Positions 23,015 to 33,372 are shown, numbered from the stretch's first letter. The stretch is DNA of 64,000 bases from Eulemur rufifrons (GCF_041146395.1 NC_090989.1:246998843-247062842), one strand, 5' to 3'. Notes: a model not told the origin generated them from the sequence alone. Numbers and translations: made by a program.

Positions 23015-23440
23015 ATCCTTTAGTTAGAAATGGCAGAAACCAATACAAATTAGTTTAGGCAAAAAGAGAAACTTATGAGAAAATTCATACAAATGAAGCA
23101 ATGAGTCAGGGGCCATTTCTACCAAGGACTTGAATGATATTAAATCTGTTCCCCTTCTTTTCTTTTGTTGTCAAGTCCCCAAACTCCATCTCTGCTCTGT
23201 AAGTCCAGTAAAGCTTTCATAGTTTAACTTTGCTTACTCACATAACTGTTAGTTCCCAAATCTCACATCTTCTGTCTTTGGCACAAATAAGGTAGTCTTT
23301 TATGCCAGAGTTTGGTTGAAAACTCACAAGAAAAGATTTTGATTTACCTGGCTTGGGTCAGATTTGCACTAGATTGACCCACTGGAGCTGAGGAGGCAGA
23401 GAGATGGTATAAAATGGAAGCCTTTTCAGAACCACCTGCT
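23015..23440. mobile_element. Old interspersed repeat, family not named
   Basis: Its start ('AATGGCAGAAACCAATACAA' ATTAGTTTAGGCAAAAAGAG) and end ('TACCTGGCTTGGGTCAGATT'..GACCCACTGGAG) resemble a widely dispersed mammalian repeat that I have seen with GGCTTAAGCAAAAAGGGAATTTATT and GGCTTGGGTCACATGCCC. I cannot assign the class with confidence. Confidence 0.4.
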
Positions 23441-23739
23441 GTCAACTGAGTAGTATGCCTTTTTCCCAGTGAAGGAAAAAATGCTCGGGAGACCAAACAA
23501 CAGCACAAGCTATTCTATTATACTGTTTAATATAAAATGTAACAATTTATTTAGTATAGGCTAAAGTCTATGTTTCAGGAAGATATTTTATATTTTTTCT
23601 GATTATTTGTATTCCTTGTGAACTACACCATATTCTGGGAGGAGGATAGTGATAGATTTGGTGGGGTTCTAGAATACCAGTATTTGGCTATAGAAGTTAT
23701 TAATTACATGGGGTTTAACTTAGATACTATTGGTCATGC

Positions 23740-24270
23740 ATGATAGCTGAACAAAAATAAGGTAGAGCATCGTGAAGATTGACATGGAGATATGTAGGGT
23801 AAGAAATTGCCAAACAGAATGAAATTCTTGAGAAAAGGCACAGAGATGTGAGACTACTTTTTTGAGTGCATTGTTAAAACATGGTGAGAATGACATGGTG
23901 AGAAGTAGAAACAGTTTTTTGTAGGAAGGCAGGTGCTGGAACATGCCAAGTAACAGATTCAAAAGTGTAGAATTTATCCTTTGGCAAAAGAGATAAATGA
24001 GAAAATTTGAAGCTAGAGGTTATATTCATTTTTGGGTTTTAGAAAACAACTCTAGCAGGAGTGGGTAAGGCCAATCAAAAGAGCAAGAAACCAGAGGCAG
24101 AAAATAATTTTATACGCCTATGATAAATATTCCAGACAAAAGGGTTATTTTTTTTTATTTGATGAGACATTGAAAAGGCGGCAGCAATGGAATCTGGCAT
24201 TAAGTGGGAGTTAAGAGAGAGGGAATAGCCAAATGTAAGGGAGACTGTATGAGTTACTAGTATAAACATC
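23740..24270 (-). mobile_element. L2 LINE ORF2/3' part (antisense), decayed
   Basis: Antisense L2-like sequence: 'TTGAGAAAAGGCACAGAGAT', GTGTAGAATTTATCCTTTGGC, 'GGGTTTTAGAAAACAACTCT'AGCAG (L2 'TTTTAGAAAAATCACTCTGGCAG') and 'AAGAGCAAGAAACCAGAGGC'. Two minus-strand open frames (80 and 65 codons) lie on it and probably reflect decayed L2 coding sequence. Confidence 0.5.
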
Positions 24271-25124
24271 ATGCCAATAGGTTGATAATTAGAAAATATT
24301 TACTGGTAACCCGAAAGCAATAATGTAAATACAAAGTGTTCTTGTTCTTTGCGTGGTATAAAAATTCCAAAAGGCATACAAAAAATAATCTGTAGAATTT
24401 AGATGGAAAGTAAGATCTGGAAGAATTGAGTCACACGGCCTAAAAGTGTGTGATGACACCACATGCTGCTTCTTTCAATGACTTTAGTTGTTCTTAAACT
24501 AAGACAAAAATAAAAATAAGAATACATTTTCAAAGACTCTCCAACAAAATCATGAGTACAGATCATGAGGCCAACTTACTTTTCCTTATTTGTAAACTAC
24601 AGAGTCTGTCTGATTCAATAATCACCTTTCCCATCCCCCATTCTACAGCTCAATTTTCTGCCTAAATGGAATCCAACTTGCCTATTTACAGTTCACTGGA
24701 CTTAGTTAAAACTCTAATAACAATTGTTCAAATGAGTTGATTTCCTGATGTAACCAGGAACTCTTCCTGAACAGCCTGAAATTAAGATGTTTTTGGGCCC
24801 TGGCTTGTAACATTGATCAAGTTGTAAGTAGGTCAGCTTGTATTTGTTCAGGAAATGATTTTGCCTGTATTTTTATCTAAAGTCAAGATTATCAAATGAA
24901 ACAGGAAAAACTTTCTAAATATTGGAAATTATTTTTTGCTTAACTGTAATGAAAATAAATAAATTCACAGTCTACTATCGCTATAATAGAATGGTATTAT
25001 CACTTACAACATTTAAGAAGTGTCTGATGCCTAAGTATACTGTTCACTTTCATTCTAACTAGAGGTGACTAATCTGACCTCTGCAGGTGCTTTAATCCAC
25101 TTAGTATTCATGACCTTTCATTTC
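24271..25124. other. Unassigned AT-rich stretch
   Basis: No recognised repeat, open frame or signal. Confidence 0.5.
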
Positions 25125-25215
25125 TTAACTTACTCAATATTTACAAATCACTGACAATGTGTCAGGCACTGCACTAGACACTCTGGTAAAATACAAAAGG
25201 ATAATGATGACTGTA
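25125..25215 (-). mobile_element. L2 LINE 3' end (antisense)
   Basis: 'ACTCAATATTTACAAATCAC'TGACAATGTGTCAGGCACTGCACTAGACACTCTGG fits antisense L2 'TATTGAGCACCTACTATGTGCCAGGCACTGTGC'. Confidence 0.6.
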
Positions 25216-25224
25216 TTAATGAAA

Positions 25225-25445
25225 TACAAATTTGTTGAATGTTATCACTTTCCAGAAACTATTCTAAGAATTTTCCATTTATTTACTTTTCTTAAAAATG
25301 TTATGAAGTCTGGAAACTTTTGTTTCCATTTTAGAGAGGATAATACAGAAACACAGCTTAAGTAATTTGCTCAAGAATATACAGCTAAAAAGCACTGAAG
25401 CTGAGATTTAGATCCAGGTAATCTGTCTCCAGAGCCCATCCATGG
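25225..25445 (-). mobile_element. MIR SINE
   Basis: Antisense MIR with the blocks TTTTAGAGAGGATAATACAGAAACACAGCTTAAGTAATTTGCTCAAG, 'ATACAGCTAAAAAGCACTGA' and 'CTGTCTCCAGAGCCCATCC' in consensus order. Confidence 0.75.
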
Positions 25446-25499
25446 TAAAGGCTGAAAAATGATGAATTACATTAGAACAGTACAGAGATACTCTTGAGA

Positions 25500-25585
25500 G
25501 TGTAAAGGAAGCAAAGGTCACCTTGACATCAGGCAATCTGGAAAGTCATCAGGGAAGGTGACATTTGCAACGTGTCTGGATTGCT
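25500..25585 (-). mobile_element. L2 fragment (antisense)
   Basis: 'GTCATCAGGGAAGGTGACAT'TTGCAACGTGTCTGG resembles antisense L2 'GGTGGTCAGGGAAGGCC..GAAGGTGACATTTGAG'. With 25125-25215 it may be one L2 copy interrupted by the MIR. Confidence 0.4.
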
Positions 25586-27024
25586 TTATGCTTTTGAGCT
25601 GGCTGGTCCACCCCTATGTATGTGGCTAGCACTATGTCATCAGGGTAAGCTTTTGGCATCTTCCCAGTTGGTTCCAGACCCAAGCCTTGAAGTACTCCCC
25701 TCAACCTCCTTGCACTCTCCTCCCAACCAGTTCCATGTCTCCTTTGCCTCCTACCTCATTCTTCGTATACTGGTAAAGGGCTCCCACTTATCACATTGAA
25801 TTATTACCAGATACCACTCCTCCACTAAAAATTTTGGCTTTTCCACTTGAAGATGACCCCGAAGGGCCTTTGGGCAAGCTTTTCCTCAAGTCACTTGAAC
25901 TCTGATATAGTGAAGCATCAACTTCATTTCTGGGCAACACCTGGATTAGGCTTATCTTCCTGATAGTTAATGTCGAAAACAGAAAACTAGACACATAGGC
26001 CTCTTAATTTTTCACTGTTAGTGCTTCTATTATAATTCTGGCAAAGACACTTTCAATGCAAACCTAGATCCCTAAAATAAGGACAAATGCAGAGTCATGA
26101 GATTTACAATGCCTTTAAAGAACATGTTTTTTTTTAATGGATCATCTTGTTCAAACCAGAAGTGAATCAATAGTGTGCTTCAGTCTGTTTCCTGCTAAAC
26201 CTTTGTTAATGGTACAGTGAATTTTGTTATTAATTCATTGCACTTCACCTCGGAGACCTTACAACACTCTGGGGAGACCCAAGTCCCAATGCCTGAGATT
26301 AAGGAGTCCGACTGTTGGGAGAAGTAAAGGAAAACAGAACAGTAGATATTAATAATTTCACCATGGTCCTTCCACACATCACTCCCAGGTTTTACATAAC
26401 AGATGCCTGTTTTTCTTTGTTCAAACCATATAGTAGCTTAACTGAAAAAAACTGTCCTCAGTACAATGCAATCTCAAATTCATTATTACCATGCCATTCC
26501 CCCATTCACTTTTAGCTTCAAAGGAAGGAAAAATAAATGTAAGAAAATGAATTCTGAAATAAAAAAAATCATTGAGCCTGTAAAGCTTGTAGTTTTGCCC
26601 AAAATTGTTTTCCTTTTTTTCCTTATTCCTTTTGAACTAGTAAATTTCCCTCTAGAGAGGCTGAGGGAGGCTTCTATTCAATGATTTTAGTTATTTTTCC
26701 CTCTCAATTTACCGAATCTTATCTTATTAAAGGAATTTCATATTTAATGATTAGAACATTGATCATTATATTTGCCAGCTCTGAAAACACAATCTGTTTT
26801 TTGTGTTAAGTATATTTTGCTTCAAAATCCTAGCAAAATGGGAACACAAAGCTAGGAGAATAGGGGAGAAAAAAGAAAAATATGAGAAAGAATTCAGTGA
26901 AATTATTTGCCCAACACAAAACCACCAAACACATCAATAATATTGATGTATACTCCTGGTGCTGTATACATCACTCATACTTGGATATGGCTTATAATAG
27001 AATTGCCTTTCAAAAGATAATTTT
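25586..27024. other. Unassigned stretch
   Basis: About 1.4 kb without a recognised repeat. Several open frames of 60-75 codons on both strands; none with a recognisable product. Confidence 0.5.
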
Positions 27025-27185
27025 CATGCATTTATTTATTCAATATTTGCCAACAAACAACTATCTGTATAGGCAAAACACTGAGCTACAGGACATGCAA
27101 AGATGAAAAAGACACAGTTTTTGTCTACAAAGGGATTCTAATCAATAAGAAGAGGTAAAATACACACAATGTGTCATAAATCATA
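27025..27185 (-). mobile_element. L2 LINE 3' end (antisense)
   Basis: 'TTTATTTATTCAATATTTGC', then AAACACTGAGCTACAGGACATGCAAAGATGAAAAAGACACAG and 'AAAGGGATTCTAATCAATAA' follow antisense L2 3'UTR. Confidence 0.55.
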
Positions 27186-27186
27186 G

Positions 27187-27390
27187 GTGGTAGAGCTGAA
27201 GAATTTGTTTCCTGGAGCCAGATTGCTTGTGTTCAACTCCAGACCTTGCTACTTACCAGCCCCAAGTTTCCTCAATGCAAAAAGGAGAGTTAATAGGAGT
27301 CCCTACTCCAAGTGTTTGTTAAGGTTAAATGAGCTAATGTGTACAGGTGCGTAATGCAGTAACTGTCTGACAGTGATCAGGAAATATGAT
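27187..27390 (+). mobile_element. MIR SINE
   Basis: Near full-length sense MIR: 'CCTGGAGCCAGATTGCTTGT'GTTCAACTCCAGACCTTGCTACTTACC, 'GTTTCCTCAATGCAAAAAGG', AGTTAATAGGAGTCCCTAC and AAGGTTAAATGAGCTAATGTG. Confidence 0.85.
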
Positions 27391-27624
27391 TACTATGAAA
27401 ACGTTATGAGTGTAGGACACTCTTGTAAACACGAAAGTTTGGAAACCATGAGACATTCAGATAAGGTGATTCATAGGAGGATGATCATTTCTTGTTTGGT
27501 GTTAAAAGGAGGCTCAGGAATGCTTTATGGCATTTATGACAGTCAAGGAAGAATATGACTTAAAATAGGGCAGGAAAGAGTATACAAATTGAGTGTATAA
27601 AGAGATTTTTTAAAAATTTAAAGA
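27391..27624. other. Unassigned stretch
   Basis: A 61-codon open frame (27373-27558, plus) begins inside the MIR and is unsupported. Confidence 0.45.
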
Positions 27625-27735
27625 ATATCACTTGAGGCCAGGAGTTCAAGACCAACCTGAGCAACACAGCAAGACTTCATCTCTAAAAAAATAAAAAATA
27701 AAAATAAATAAAATAAAATATTTAAAAAAAATTTT
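27625..27735 (+). mobile_element. Alu left-arm (FLAM/AluJ-like) fragment
   Basis: 'ATCACTTGAGGCCAGGAGTT'CAAGACCAACCTGAGCAACACAGCAAGACTTCATCTCTAAAAAAATAAAAAATAAAAA is the 3' part of an Alu left monomer followed by an A-rich tail with TAAA repeats. No right monomer follows, so it is a free left monomer or a truncated old Alu. Confidence 0.8.
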
Positions 27736-27875
27736 AAAGAGTTAAACACGTCTCATTTTGTTCTAGGACTGTAGAATTTGACACTGTACAAATATGTATT
27801 GGGGCTTTCTCTAACATTAATGATTTTTCTTGTCATTTTCTCTAAAATTCAAAAGTTGGGTCCTTGTTTCTTGGC

Positions 27876-27899
27876 AAAAAAAAAAAAAAAAAAAAAAAA
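27876..27899. repeat. (A)24 homopolymer
   Basis: Uninterrupted A run. The preceding sequence has no AATAAA and is not a recognised retrocopy. Confidence 0.9.
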
Positions 27900-27991
27900 T
27901 TGGATTCTATCAATTTCTCCAAGTTGAAAACAACTACTATTATTCCTAGTCCCAGCTACTTCGTGCTACTTCACTTACCTATTAAGTAAGG

Positions 27992-28439
27992 TGTGACTCT
28001 TCTGAGTGTTAAGCTTAAAGAATTCACCCTCCCCAAACTTCCATCCAAACCTCCTATGAAGCCCACTGCTCTCCCCTTCTTAGGGGTGGATTAGGCATGT
28101 AAGCCTTTGCCAGACCCCTAGGGAGGTAAGGGAATAAAACGGAAAAGGGGAACTTACTTTCCTGACCCCTCCTGATAAGGACTACTTATCCCTCCTGGTT
28201 GTTCCCTAGGGAGATAAAGGAATGGAATACAAGAAGGGAACTTACTTTCCTTATCCCTCCTGGTTGTTTGAAAAGAATTTATTTACTCCTCCTGGAAAAA
28301 CCTTCTGTAAAACCCAAGGCTCTTCCCTTTTCTCCGGTGGATGCCTTTTTCAGCCTCCACCCATCTGCACACAGATGTTCAAAATAAACAGCATTTTGTT
28401 ATACATGGGGCGTCGTGCGTCTCCCTCTCGGCTCCGGAC
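27992..28439 (+). mobile_element. Putative retroviral solo LTR with duplicated U3 block
   Basis: Several LTR traits are visible. Two direct copies of a U3-like block start with CCCTAGGGAG at 28116 and 28204 (88 bp apart), and both contain 'GGAACTTACTTTCCT'-type and CCCTCCTGG sequences. An AAATAAACAGC poly(A) signal follows at 28381-28391, and then a CpG-dense terminal segment 'CGTCGTGCGTCTCCCTCTCG'GCTCCGGACG. The 6-bp flanks GTAAGG (27986-27991) and GTAACG (28440-28445) are a one-mismatch TSD candidate, but the implied ends (TG..AC) are not canonical. The 6-bp TSD size and U5 style would suit a class II (betaretrovirus-like) LTR. No internal region follows. Class and ends are uncertain. Confidence 0.5.
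28116..28270. repeat. Imperfect direct tandem repeat, period 88 bp
   Basis: Unit 1 28116-28203 and unit 2 28204-about 28270 share CCCTAGGGAGRTAARGGAAT at the start, GGGAACTTACTTTCC in the middle and TTATCCCTCCTGGTTGTT at the end. Unit 1 contains an extra CCCCTCCTGATAAGGACTAC segment. Duplicated enhancers of this kind are common in retroviral U3. Confidence 0.8.
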
Positions 28440-28559
28440 GTAACGCTGGGGTCTCTAATGAATGCCACAAATGGTCTATGTGGACTCTCATTTAGGTGCA
28501 GCCAGAAGTCAACTTTCTCTCAGTTCTGTGTGGCTCTGGGAATCGTTAAGCGTAAATAT

Positions 28560-28995
28560 TCCTAGTTGGCAATTTTCCTGCCTGTAGAATCTCAACCTCT
28601 GTGTACATGGTTTATTGTTCAGGAAGAGACTCACGGGTTCTGGAGCTATTTCTCAATGTAGCTCCTTCCTCTCTAGCTCTCTTGTCCTGCAAATTCTAGA
28701 CATCTCAGCTTCCTCAACCTCCGATATCCATCTTCTCAACTTTTAATATCTTTGTGCTCTGCTGGGGACCCCATTTCTGCACCGTGGTCTGTAAAGCACC
28801 TCTAGGCATAAATTCTGTGTGATCTTTGGGTTTACTTTGCTTGTTTCCTTTCTCTAAGGGAGCAGTGTCTTTCTCTGATTGCTAATTTTTGCAAACAGTT
28901 GTTTTTTATATTTGTCTAGTTTTCTAGTTGATGATGGGGGGAAAATAAGTCTCGTTCTAGTTTACTCCATTATGGCTGAAGCAGAAGTTGCTGAA
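28560..28995 (-). mobile_element. L1M-type UTR fragment (antisense), tentative
   Basis: 'CATGGTTTATTGTTCAGGAA', 'TCTAGACATCTCAGCTTCCT'CAACCTCC, 'AGTTTTCTAGTTGATGATGG'..'TACTCCATTATGGCTGAAGC'AGAAG resemble a common antisense L1M untranslated region (TTTTCTAGTTGTTTA..ACTCC.TCATGGCCAGAAG). The exact subfamily is unknown. Confidence 0.4.
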
Positions 28996-29009
28996 ATTGG
29001 CATCCTATG

Positions 29010-29065
29010 GATTAAAAAGCTCCCCAGATGATTCTAATAGAAAGCCAGGTTTGCAAATAATTAGA
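29010..29065. mobile_element. hAT MITE fragment
   Basis: 'AAAGCTCCCCAGATGATTCT'AATAGAAAGCCAGGTTTG matches the end of a hAT MITE (AAAGCTCCCCAGGTGATTCCAATGTGCAGCCAAGGTTG). Only about 50 bp. Confidence 0.4.
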
Positions 29066-30059
29066 TTGGGCACAGTCGTCATCTCCTTTCCTCACGTTGG
29101 TTGGCTTATAGGAGTGAGGAGGTGTGGTTTTATCAACCAGTATCCCTTCAGCTTTTTACTGGTAACCATTTCATATTTTCCCTGGAGGGGCTATGTTCAT
29201 ACCACTTCAGCCCCTGAAAAACACCATTTTTCTGGCCACAATGATTCAATTCTCAGATTTATGCTTGAACTTCTGGGAAAGAATTCTGCTTTTTGCCCTC
29301 TGAAGGAGAACCTGTTATGCAGTGAGTTTCAGCAGGAAATGTCTGGATAACATCATTTGTACCTTGACTTTTTTGAGCCTAAAGCCAAATCTACTTCTAG
29401 ATATTTCAGGTCCATTAGCCAATGAATTTTTTTTTTTTTTTTTTGCTTAAGCCATAGTGTATATTTTATTTTGCCTGTATTAATTGGAGCATAAATTTTG
29501 CCTTCTCCCAAGAATCATGAAATCCTGACACCTACAGTGGGGCTAAAAACCTTCTACACACATCAGGAGTCGAGTGAAAATAGGGAAGCTTCTTCAGAAA
29601 AATAATCTAGAAACTCTAAGGAATTATTTCCTTTGCCCTCCAATCTCTAGAGTCAAATTCTCCAAGTTTACCCACCTCATGTGTTTGTTGTTAAGTAGTT
29701 ACAGCAGCTTATAACAGGTGTCATTGTTTCTTTTATTCTTAATTTGCATTGCTAATATCTTGCTTTTCAAAGGCACTTACTTGGTTCTAGATGACTAAGT
29801 TAGTCTCCAAAAATGGGCAAGTCATATACATGCAGAACCATGTGTATGGACCACACATAAAATGCACATTGCTCTGGAGGTGTGCACAAATGATATGAAT
29901 GGTTAATGACAAGGCCTAAAGGTCTGTGGGACCTAAATTGCATTAAAGTAATCATAACACACATGAATAGTCATTAAATGAAGTTGTCACCTCCATTTCC
30001 GCACGGTGGGAGGTGTCCTCACAAAGGACACTAGAATGACTATCCCTTCACACCTTTCA
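29066..30059. other. Unassigned stretch
   Basis: No recognised repeat except a T18 run at 29428-29445. The 120-codon plus-strand open frame at 28988-29350 crosses the hAT fragment and has no recognised domain; it is probably fortuitous. Confidence 0.45.
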
Positions 30060-30180
30060 GGAACTCAATGAATGACAAGCAATTATTGAACAGCTGATCT
30101 GTGCCAGGTACTGTGTTAACTGCTTGATATACCTTGATATATCTCATTTACAAATGAGCAAAACATCTGCACCTGTACAT
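30060..30180 (-). mobile_element. MIR or L2 fragment (antisense)
   Basis: 'TTATTGAACAGCTGATCTGT'GCCAGGTACTGTGTTAACTGC followed by 'TATCTCATTTACAAATGAGC' fits the antisense start shared by MIR and L2. Confidence 0.5.
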
Positions 30181-30644
30181 TCAATTTTTTCAGGCTTTAA
30201 CAGAAAAAAAAAAAATCAATTCTCTGATTAATGTATGCACTAAACACTTTGTAGCCATTTCGTAAAGGGCATGAAAAGCTTTGTTATTTTTATTTGATTT
30301 GAATATTTTGACAACTCAATTCACTCTTCCACATAGTTGAGTCAGCAGCACACAAAAGGAACACCTGACCAAACCCAGCCATTTTTCCATACACTTTTCT
30401 TAGCTAAAATTAAAAATTAAAAAAAATAAGTGGAGTTGGGGAAAGTAGGTAAATGATAACAATTTTTATAAGATAAGATTCATTTTCAATGTATTTACGA
30501 TAGAGTGGTTCAGAATTTCCATTCAGAATAAGAATGAGCCTAGCAGAAGTTAAGACTTCATGAATGCAAAATCAGAAGAAAATATATTTAATAACATCAG
30601 TAAGTATAGAAATACTAACTTCTTTCAAAACATTATTCACGAAT
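30181..30644. other. Unassigned AT-rich stretch
   Basis: No repeat recognised except an A12 run at about 30205. Confidence 0.5.
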
Positions 30645-30860
30645 GTATCCATTCAACAAATATTTATCAAGCGTGTATTATGTGCCCAGGCACTCTTCTA
30701 GGTTCTGGTGACATAGTAGTAAATAAAGTGGACAAAATCTCTATCTTCACAGAGCTTACAATTTATTGTGGGGACAGATGAGATAAATAAATAGATATAA
30801 TACATAATCAAGGACATAAACTGCATACAGCACAGAGCCAGAAATGGAAATGGAACCGTA
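30645..30860 (-). mobile_element. L2 LINE 3' end (antisense)
   Basis: Very clear: 'TATCCATTCAACAAATATTT'ATCAAGCGTGTATTATGTGCCCAGGCACTCTTCTAGGTTCTGGTGACATAG, 'TTCACAGAGCTTACAATTTA'TTGTGGGGACAG. This is the canonical reverse-complemented L2 3' end. Confidence 0.88.
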
Positions 30861-30984
30861 GCTGGAAGGGAGAGTGGTATAAAGAATGTGATGTTTTATT
30901 TATTTCCTACATGAGAAAAATAACAGCATGAACTTTGCACCTGGAATTTGTCTGGATTTCTTTCTCTCCAAATATGTGCACATC

Positions 30985-31290
30985 TAGCTCTCTTACATGT
31001 TCTGTTTGCATGCTGTCTTTTCAATGAAGCCTTCCCTTCCCTGGTCACTGCCTTATTTTTAAGATTATATCCCTCCCCACCCACGAGCACTCCCTATTTT
31101 ATCTATATTTTTAAAATTATCTTTATTGCTTTTATTATCTGCCTCAGCTCTACAAACAATGGAAGCTCTATGAAGGCAAGAATCTCTTTCCTGTTGTGTT
31201 TACTGCGAAGTCCTCAGCACTTTGAAAAGTGCCAGGCACAAACCTCGTATTCAATACATATTTTTGTATGAATGTTTGGATGAATGAATA
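30985..31290 (+). mobile_element. L2 LINE 3' part
   Basis: Sense L2: 'GTTTGCATGCTGTCTTTTCA'ATGAAGCCTTCCCTTCCCTGGTCACTGCC, 'CAATGGAAGCTCTATGAAGG'CAAGAATC, AAAGTGCCAGGCACAAACC and 'AATACATATTTTTGTATGAA'TG. A 107-codon open frame (30948-31271) overlaps it and encodes a decayed L2 ORF2 tail (NEAFPSL motif). Confidence 0.85.
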
Positions 31291-31364
31291 AATGAGCTTA
31301 GGAGAAGGCCTGACATTATTTCAGGTACAGAAAGGAGGTTGATGGGGGTAAACAAAATGGATAA

Positions 31365-31475
31365 ACATTGCCAGACATTGTTCCAAGTAACTTTATGCAC
31401 ATTATTTAAGTTAATGAAAAATTTCATGAAGTAGTTATTATTACCCATAGCAAACAGAAAGTTTCTCCTAACATG
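31365..31475 (-). mobile_element. MIR SINE fragment
   Basis: 'GCCAGACATTGTTCCAAGTA'ACTTTATGCACATTATTTAAG and 'GTAGTTATTATTACCCATAG' match antisense MIR. Confidence 0.55.
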
Positions 31476-31656
31476 TAAGAAGAACCTAGCAGCTATTCAG
31501 TCGACTCAGCTGCAGAAAATAAGCCAGAAAATGTAAGGCAAGCGGTCTCTAAACTTTGAGAAGCTACTTTTGATTTTTCAGAAGTCTTGAGATTATAGGG
31601 GAGAGCATCTCACAGTAATGTCTTCTGGAAACTGTCTCTACTTCTGCCATCAATGG

Positions 31657-32107
31657 TGTATTAGCTTCCTATTGTTCCTATAAAAATTACCATAAATTTA
31701 GTGGCTTAAAACAATACAAATTTATTATGTTATAGCTATGGAGGTCAAAGTCTAAAATGGGTCTCAGGGCTACATTTCTTCTCAAGGATGTAGGGGAGAA
31801 TGTTTCCTTGCTGTTTCTAGCTTGAAGAGGCTTCCTGAATTCCATGGCTCAGAGCCCAGCATCACCCCAAACTTCGCTTTCATCATTGCATCTCCTCTGA
31901 CTTTGACTCTCCTGTCTCTCTCTTTCCCTTATTAGGATCTTAGGGAAGACCAAGATAATCCTGGATAATCTTTCCATCTCCCAATCCTTAATGACATCTG
32001 CAAAGTCTCTTTTACCATATAAGATATGTTATATGTATGAATATGCTCAGAGGTTCTAGGGATTAGACCATGGACATCTTTGTGGGCTATTATTCTGCCC
32101 ATTATAG
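31657..32107 (-). mobile_element. MLT1-type (ERVL-MaLR) solo LTR, antisense
   Basis: 'TGTATTAGCTTCCTATTGTT'.., 'GTGGCTTAAAACAATACAAA'TTTATTATG, 'TAGGGGAGAATGTTTCCTTG'CTGTTTCTAGCTTGAAGAGGCTTCC, CTTTGACTCTCCTGTCTC and the end 'TAGGGATTAGACCATGGACA'TCTTTGTGGGCTATTATTCTGCCCATTATA follow an antisense MLT1 LTR from end to end. It has no internal domain. Flanks AATGG/GATGG (31652-31656 and 32108-32112) agree at 4 of 5 positions, so the TSD is only tentative. Confidence 0.75.
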
Positions 32108-32884
32108 ATGGTTTGGGGCACCATCAACCCCATCCCACAACTGCTTTCTAGACTAGTGAATAGACGATTTAGGACAGGTCAATCATCTTTGTTTTCCGAA
32201 AAGTTGGTATTTGCTTATTGAGGCACTGGGGGTAGCTGAGGGACAATGAATTGAAAGTTCTTATAGCAGCATAGCCATAATCCTCACCAGGGTAAATAAA
32301 AAACAAGTGTGACCTGAAACTGGAGGGAAAGGTGGAAATACAGAATATGGAGACACTGAAAAACCCAGTCTGCAGGGAGGGGCATGGAACAAACTTGCAG
32401 AAGGAAGCAGTTTTTGGACACCCTTCACTTACAGTCAATTCATTACTAAGTCTAGCTTACAAAGTCCTTCTCCTTGCAACTATAATAGTTTTAGGTAGAG
32501 CCATGCTTGATCAGGGTGTGGGTTGTACTTGAAAAGGCCACTTCCACTGTCTTCCACCAATACTAAAACCCCAAATTGTGGAGAGAAGTTGTAGGTATCA
32601 CAGTGGGCTTGGGGAAGCTTCTCAAGAACACTGAAAAGATAAAGCACCTTTAGGGCATGGACACAAGTCCCCAAATCCAGGACCACAGGACTTATATATT
32701 ATGCAAATATGTACTAGGACTTTTGCTATCCAAGAATTTATTTTTTTTCACCCAATTCCAACATCTAGACTTTGTATTCTGACCAAAAAAAGTAGGCCTT
32801 GGGGCTGAAACACAGTAAAAACAGCATCTCCTACCATGTCAACTATTGCTGCTGCTGTATATGACACAGTTGAGGATTCTGTAG
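32108..32884. other. Unassigned stretch
   Basis: Short overlapping open frames on both strands at 32169-32686 (66-89 codons), none recognisable. No repeat identified. Confidence 0.45.
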
Positions 32885-32990
32885 GCATTCAACTCAAGCA
32901 CCCTCCATGCATTATCTCATTAAATCCATATAAGAATCTTACAAAGAAGAAAGTATCATTACCGTTATTTTAAACATCTCACATTAGGGT
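32885..32990 (-). mobile_element. Possible MIR fragment
   Basis: 'CATGCATTATCTCATTAAAT'CCATATAAGAATCTTACAAAG and 'TATCATTACCGTTATTTTAA' resemble the antisense MIR core. Confidence 0.4.
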
Positions 32991-33024
32991 AATCTTTACT
33001 TAAGTGTTGGATATTTTGGTGATT

Positions 33025-33036
33025 AAAAACACGTTG
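33025..33036. repeat. TSD, left copy, of lemur Alu
   Basis: AAAAACACGTTG, repeated exactly at 33373-33384. Confidence 0.95.
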
Positions 33037-33372
33037 GGCCGGGCGCGGTGGCTCACGCCTGTAATCCTAGCACTCTGGGAGGCCGAGGTGGGCGGATCGT
33101 TTGAGCTCAGGAGTTCGAGACCAGCCTGAGCAAGAGCGAGACCCCACCTCTACTAAAAATAGAAAGAAATTATATGGACAGCTAAAAATATATATAGAAA
33201 AAATTAGCTGGGCATGGTGGTGCATGCCTGTAGTCTCAGCTACTCGGGAGGCTGAGACAGGAGGATCCCTTGAGCTCAGGAGTTTGAGGTTGCTGTGAGC
33301 TAGGCTGACGCCACGGCACTCACTCTAGCCTGGGCAACAGAGTGAGACTCTGTCTCAAAAAAAAAAAGAAAG
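33037..33372 (+). mobile_element. Full-length lemur-type Alu (AluL-like)
   Basis: Begins GGCCGGGCGCGGTGGCTCAC and ends GACTCTGTCTC plus an A-rich tail. The left arm contains 'CAGCCTGAGCAAGAGCGAGA'. The linker is 'AAATTATATGGACAGCTAAA'AATATATATAGAAAAAATTAGC. The right arm contains 'GTTGCTGTGAGCTAGGCTGA'CGCCACGGCACTCACTCTAGCC. These are diagnostic of strepsirrhine, in particular lemuriform, Alu elements. Many CpGs are intact and the 12-bp TSD is perfect, so the insertion is recent relative to everything around it. Confidence 0.97.

Noticed and set aside
27876..27899. (A)24 as the tail of a processed pseudogene
   Set aside because: The preceding sequence has no AATAAA, no open frame and no recognised mRNA similarity, and no TSD was found.
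28116..28270. 88-bp tandem repeat as a stand-alone minisatellite
   Set aside because: Only two diverged units, followed in order by a poly(A) signal and CpG-rich segment, which is better explained as U3 enhancer duplication in an LTR.
28988..29350. 120-codon plus-strand frame as a gene
   Set aside because: It begins in old repeat sequence and crosses a hAT fragment; no recognisable product.
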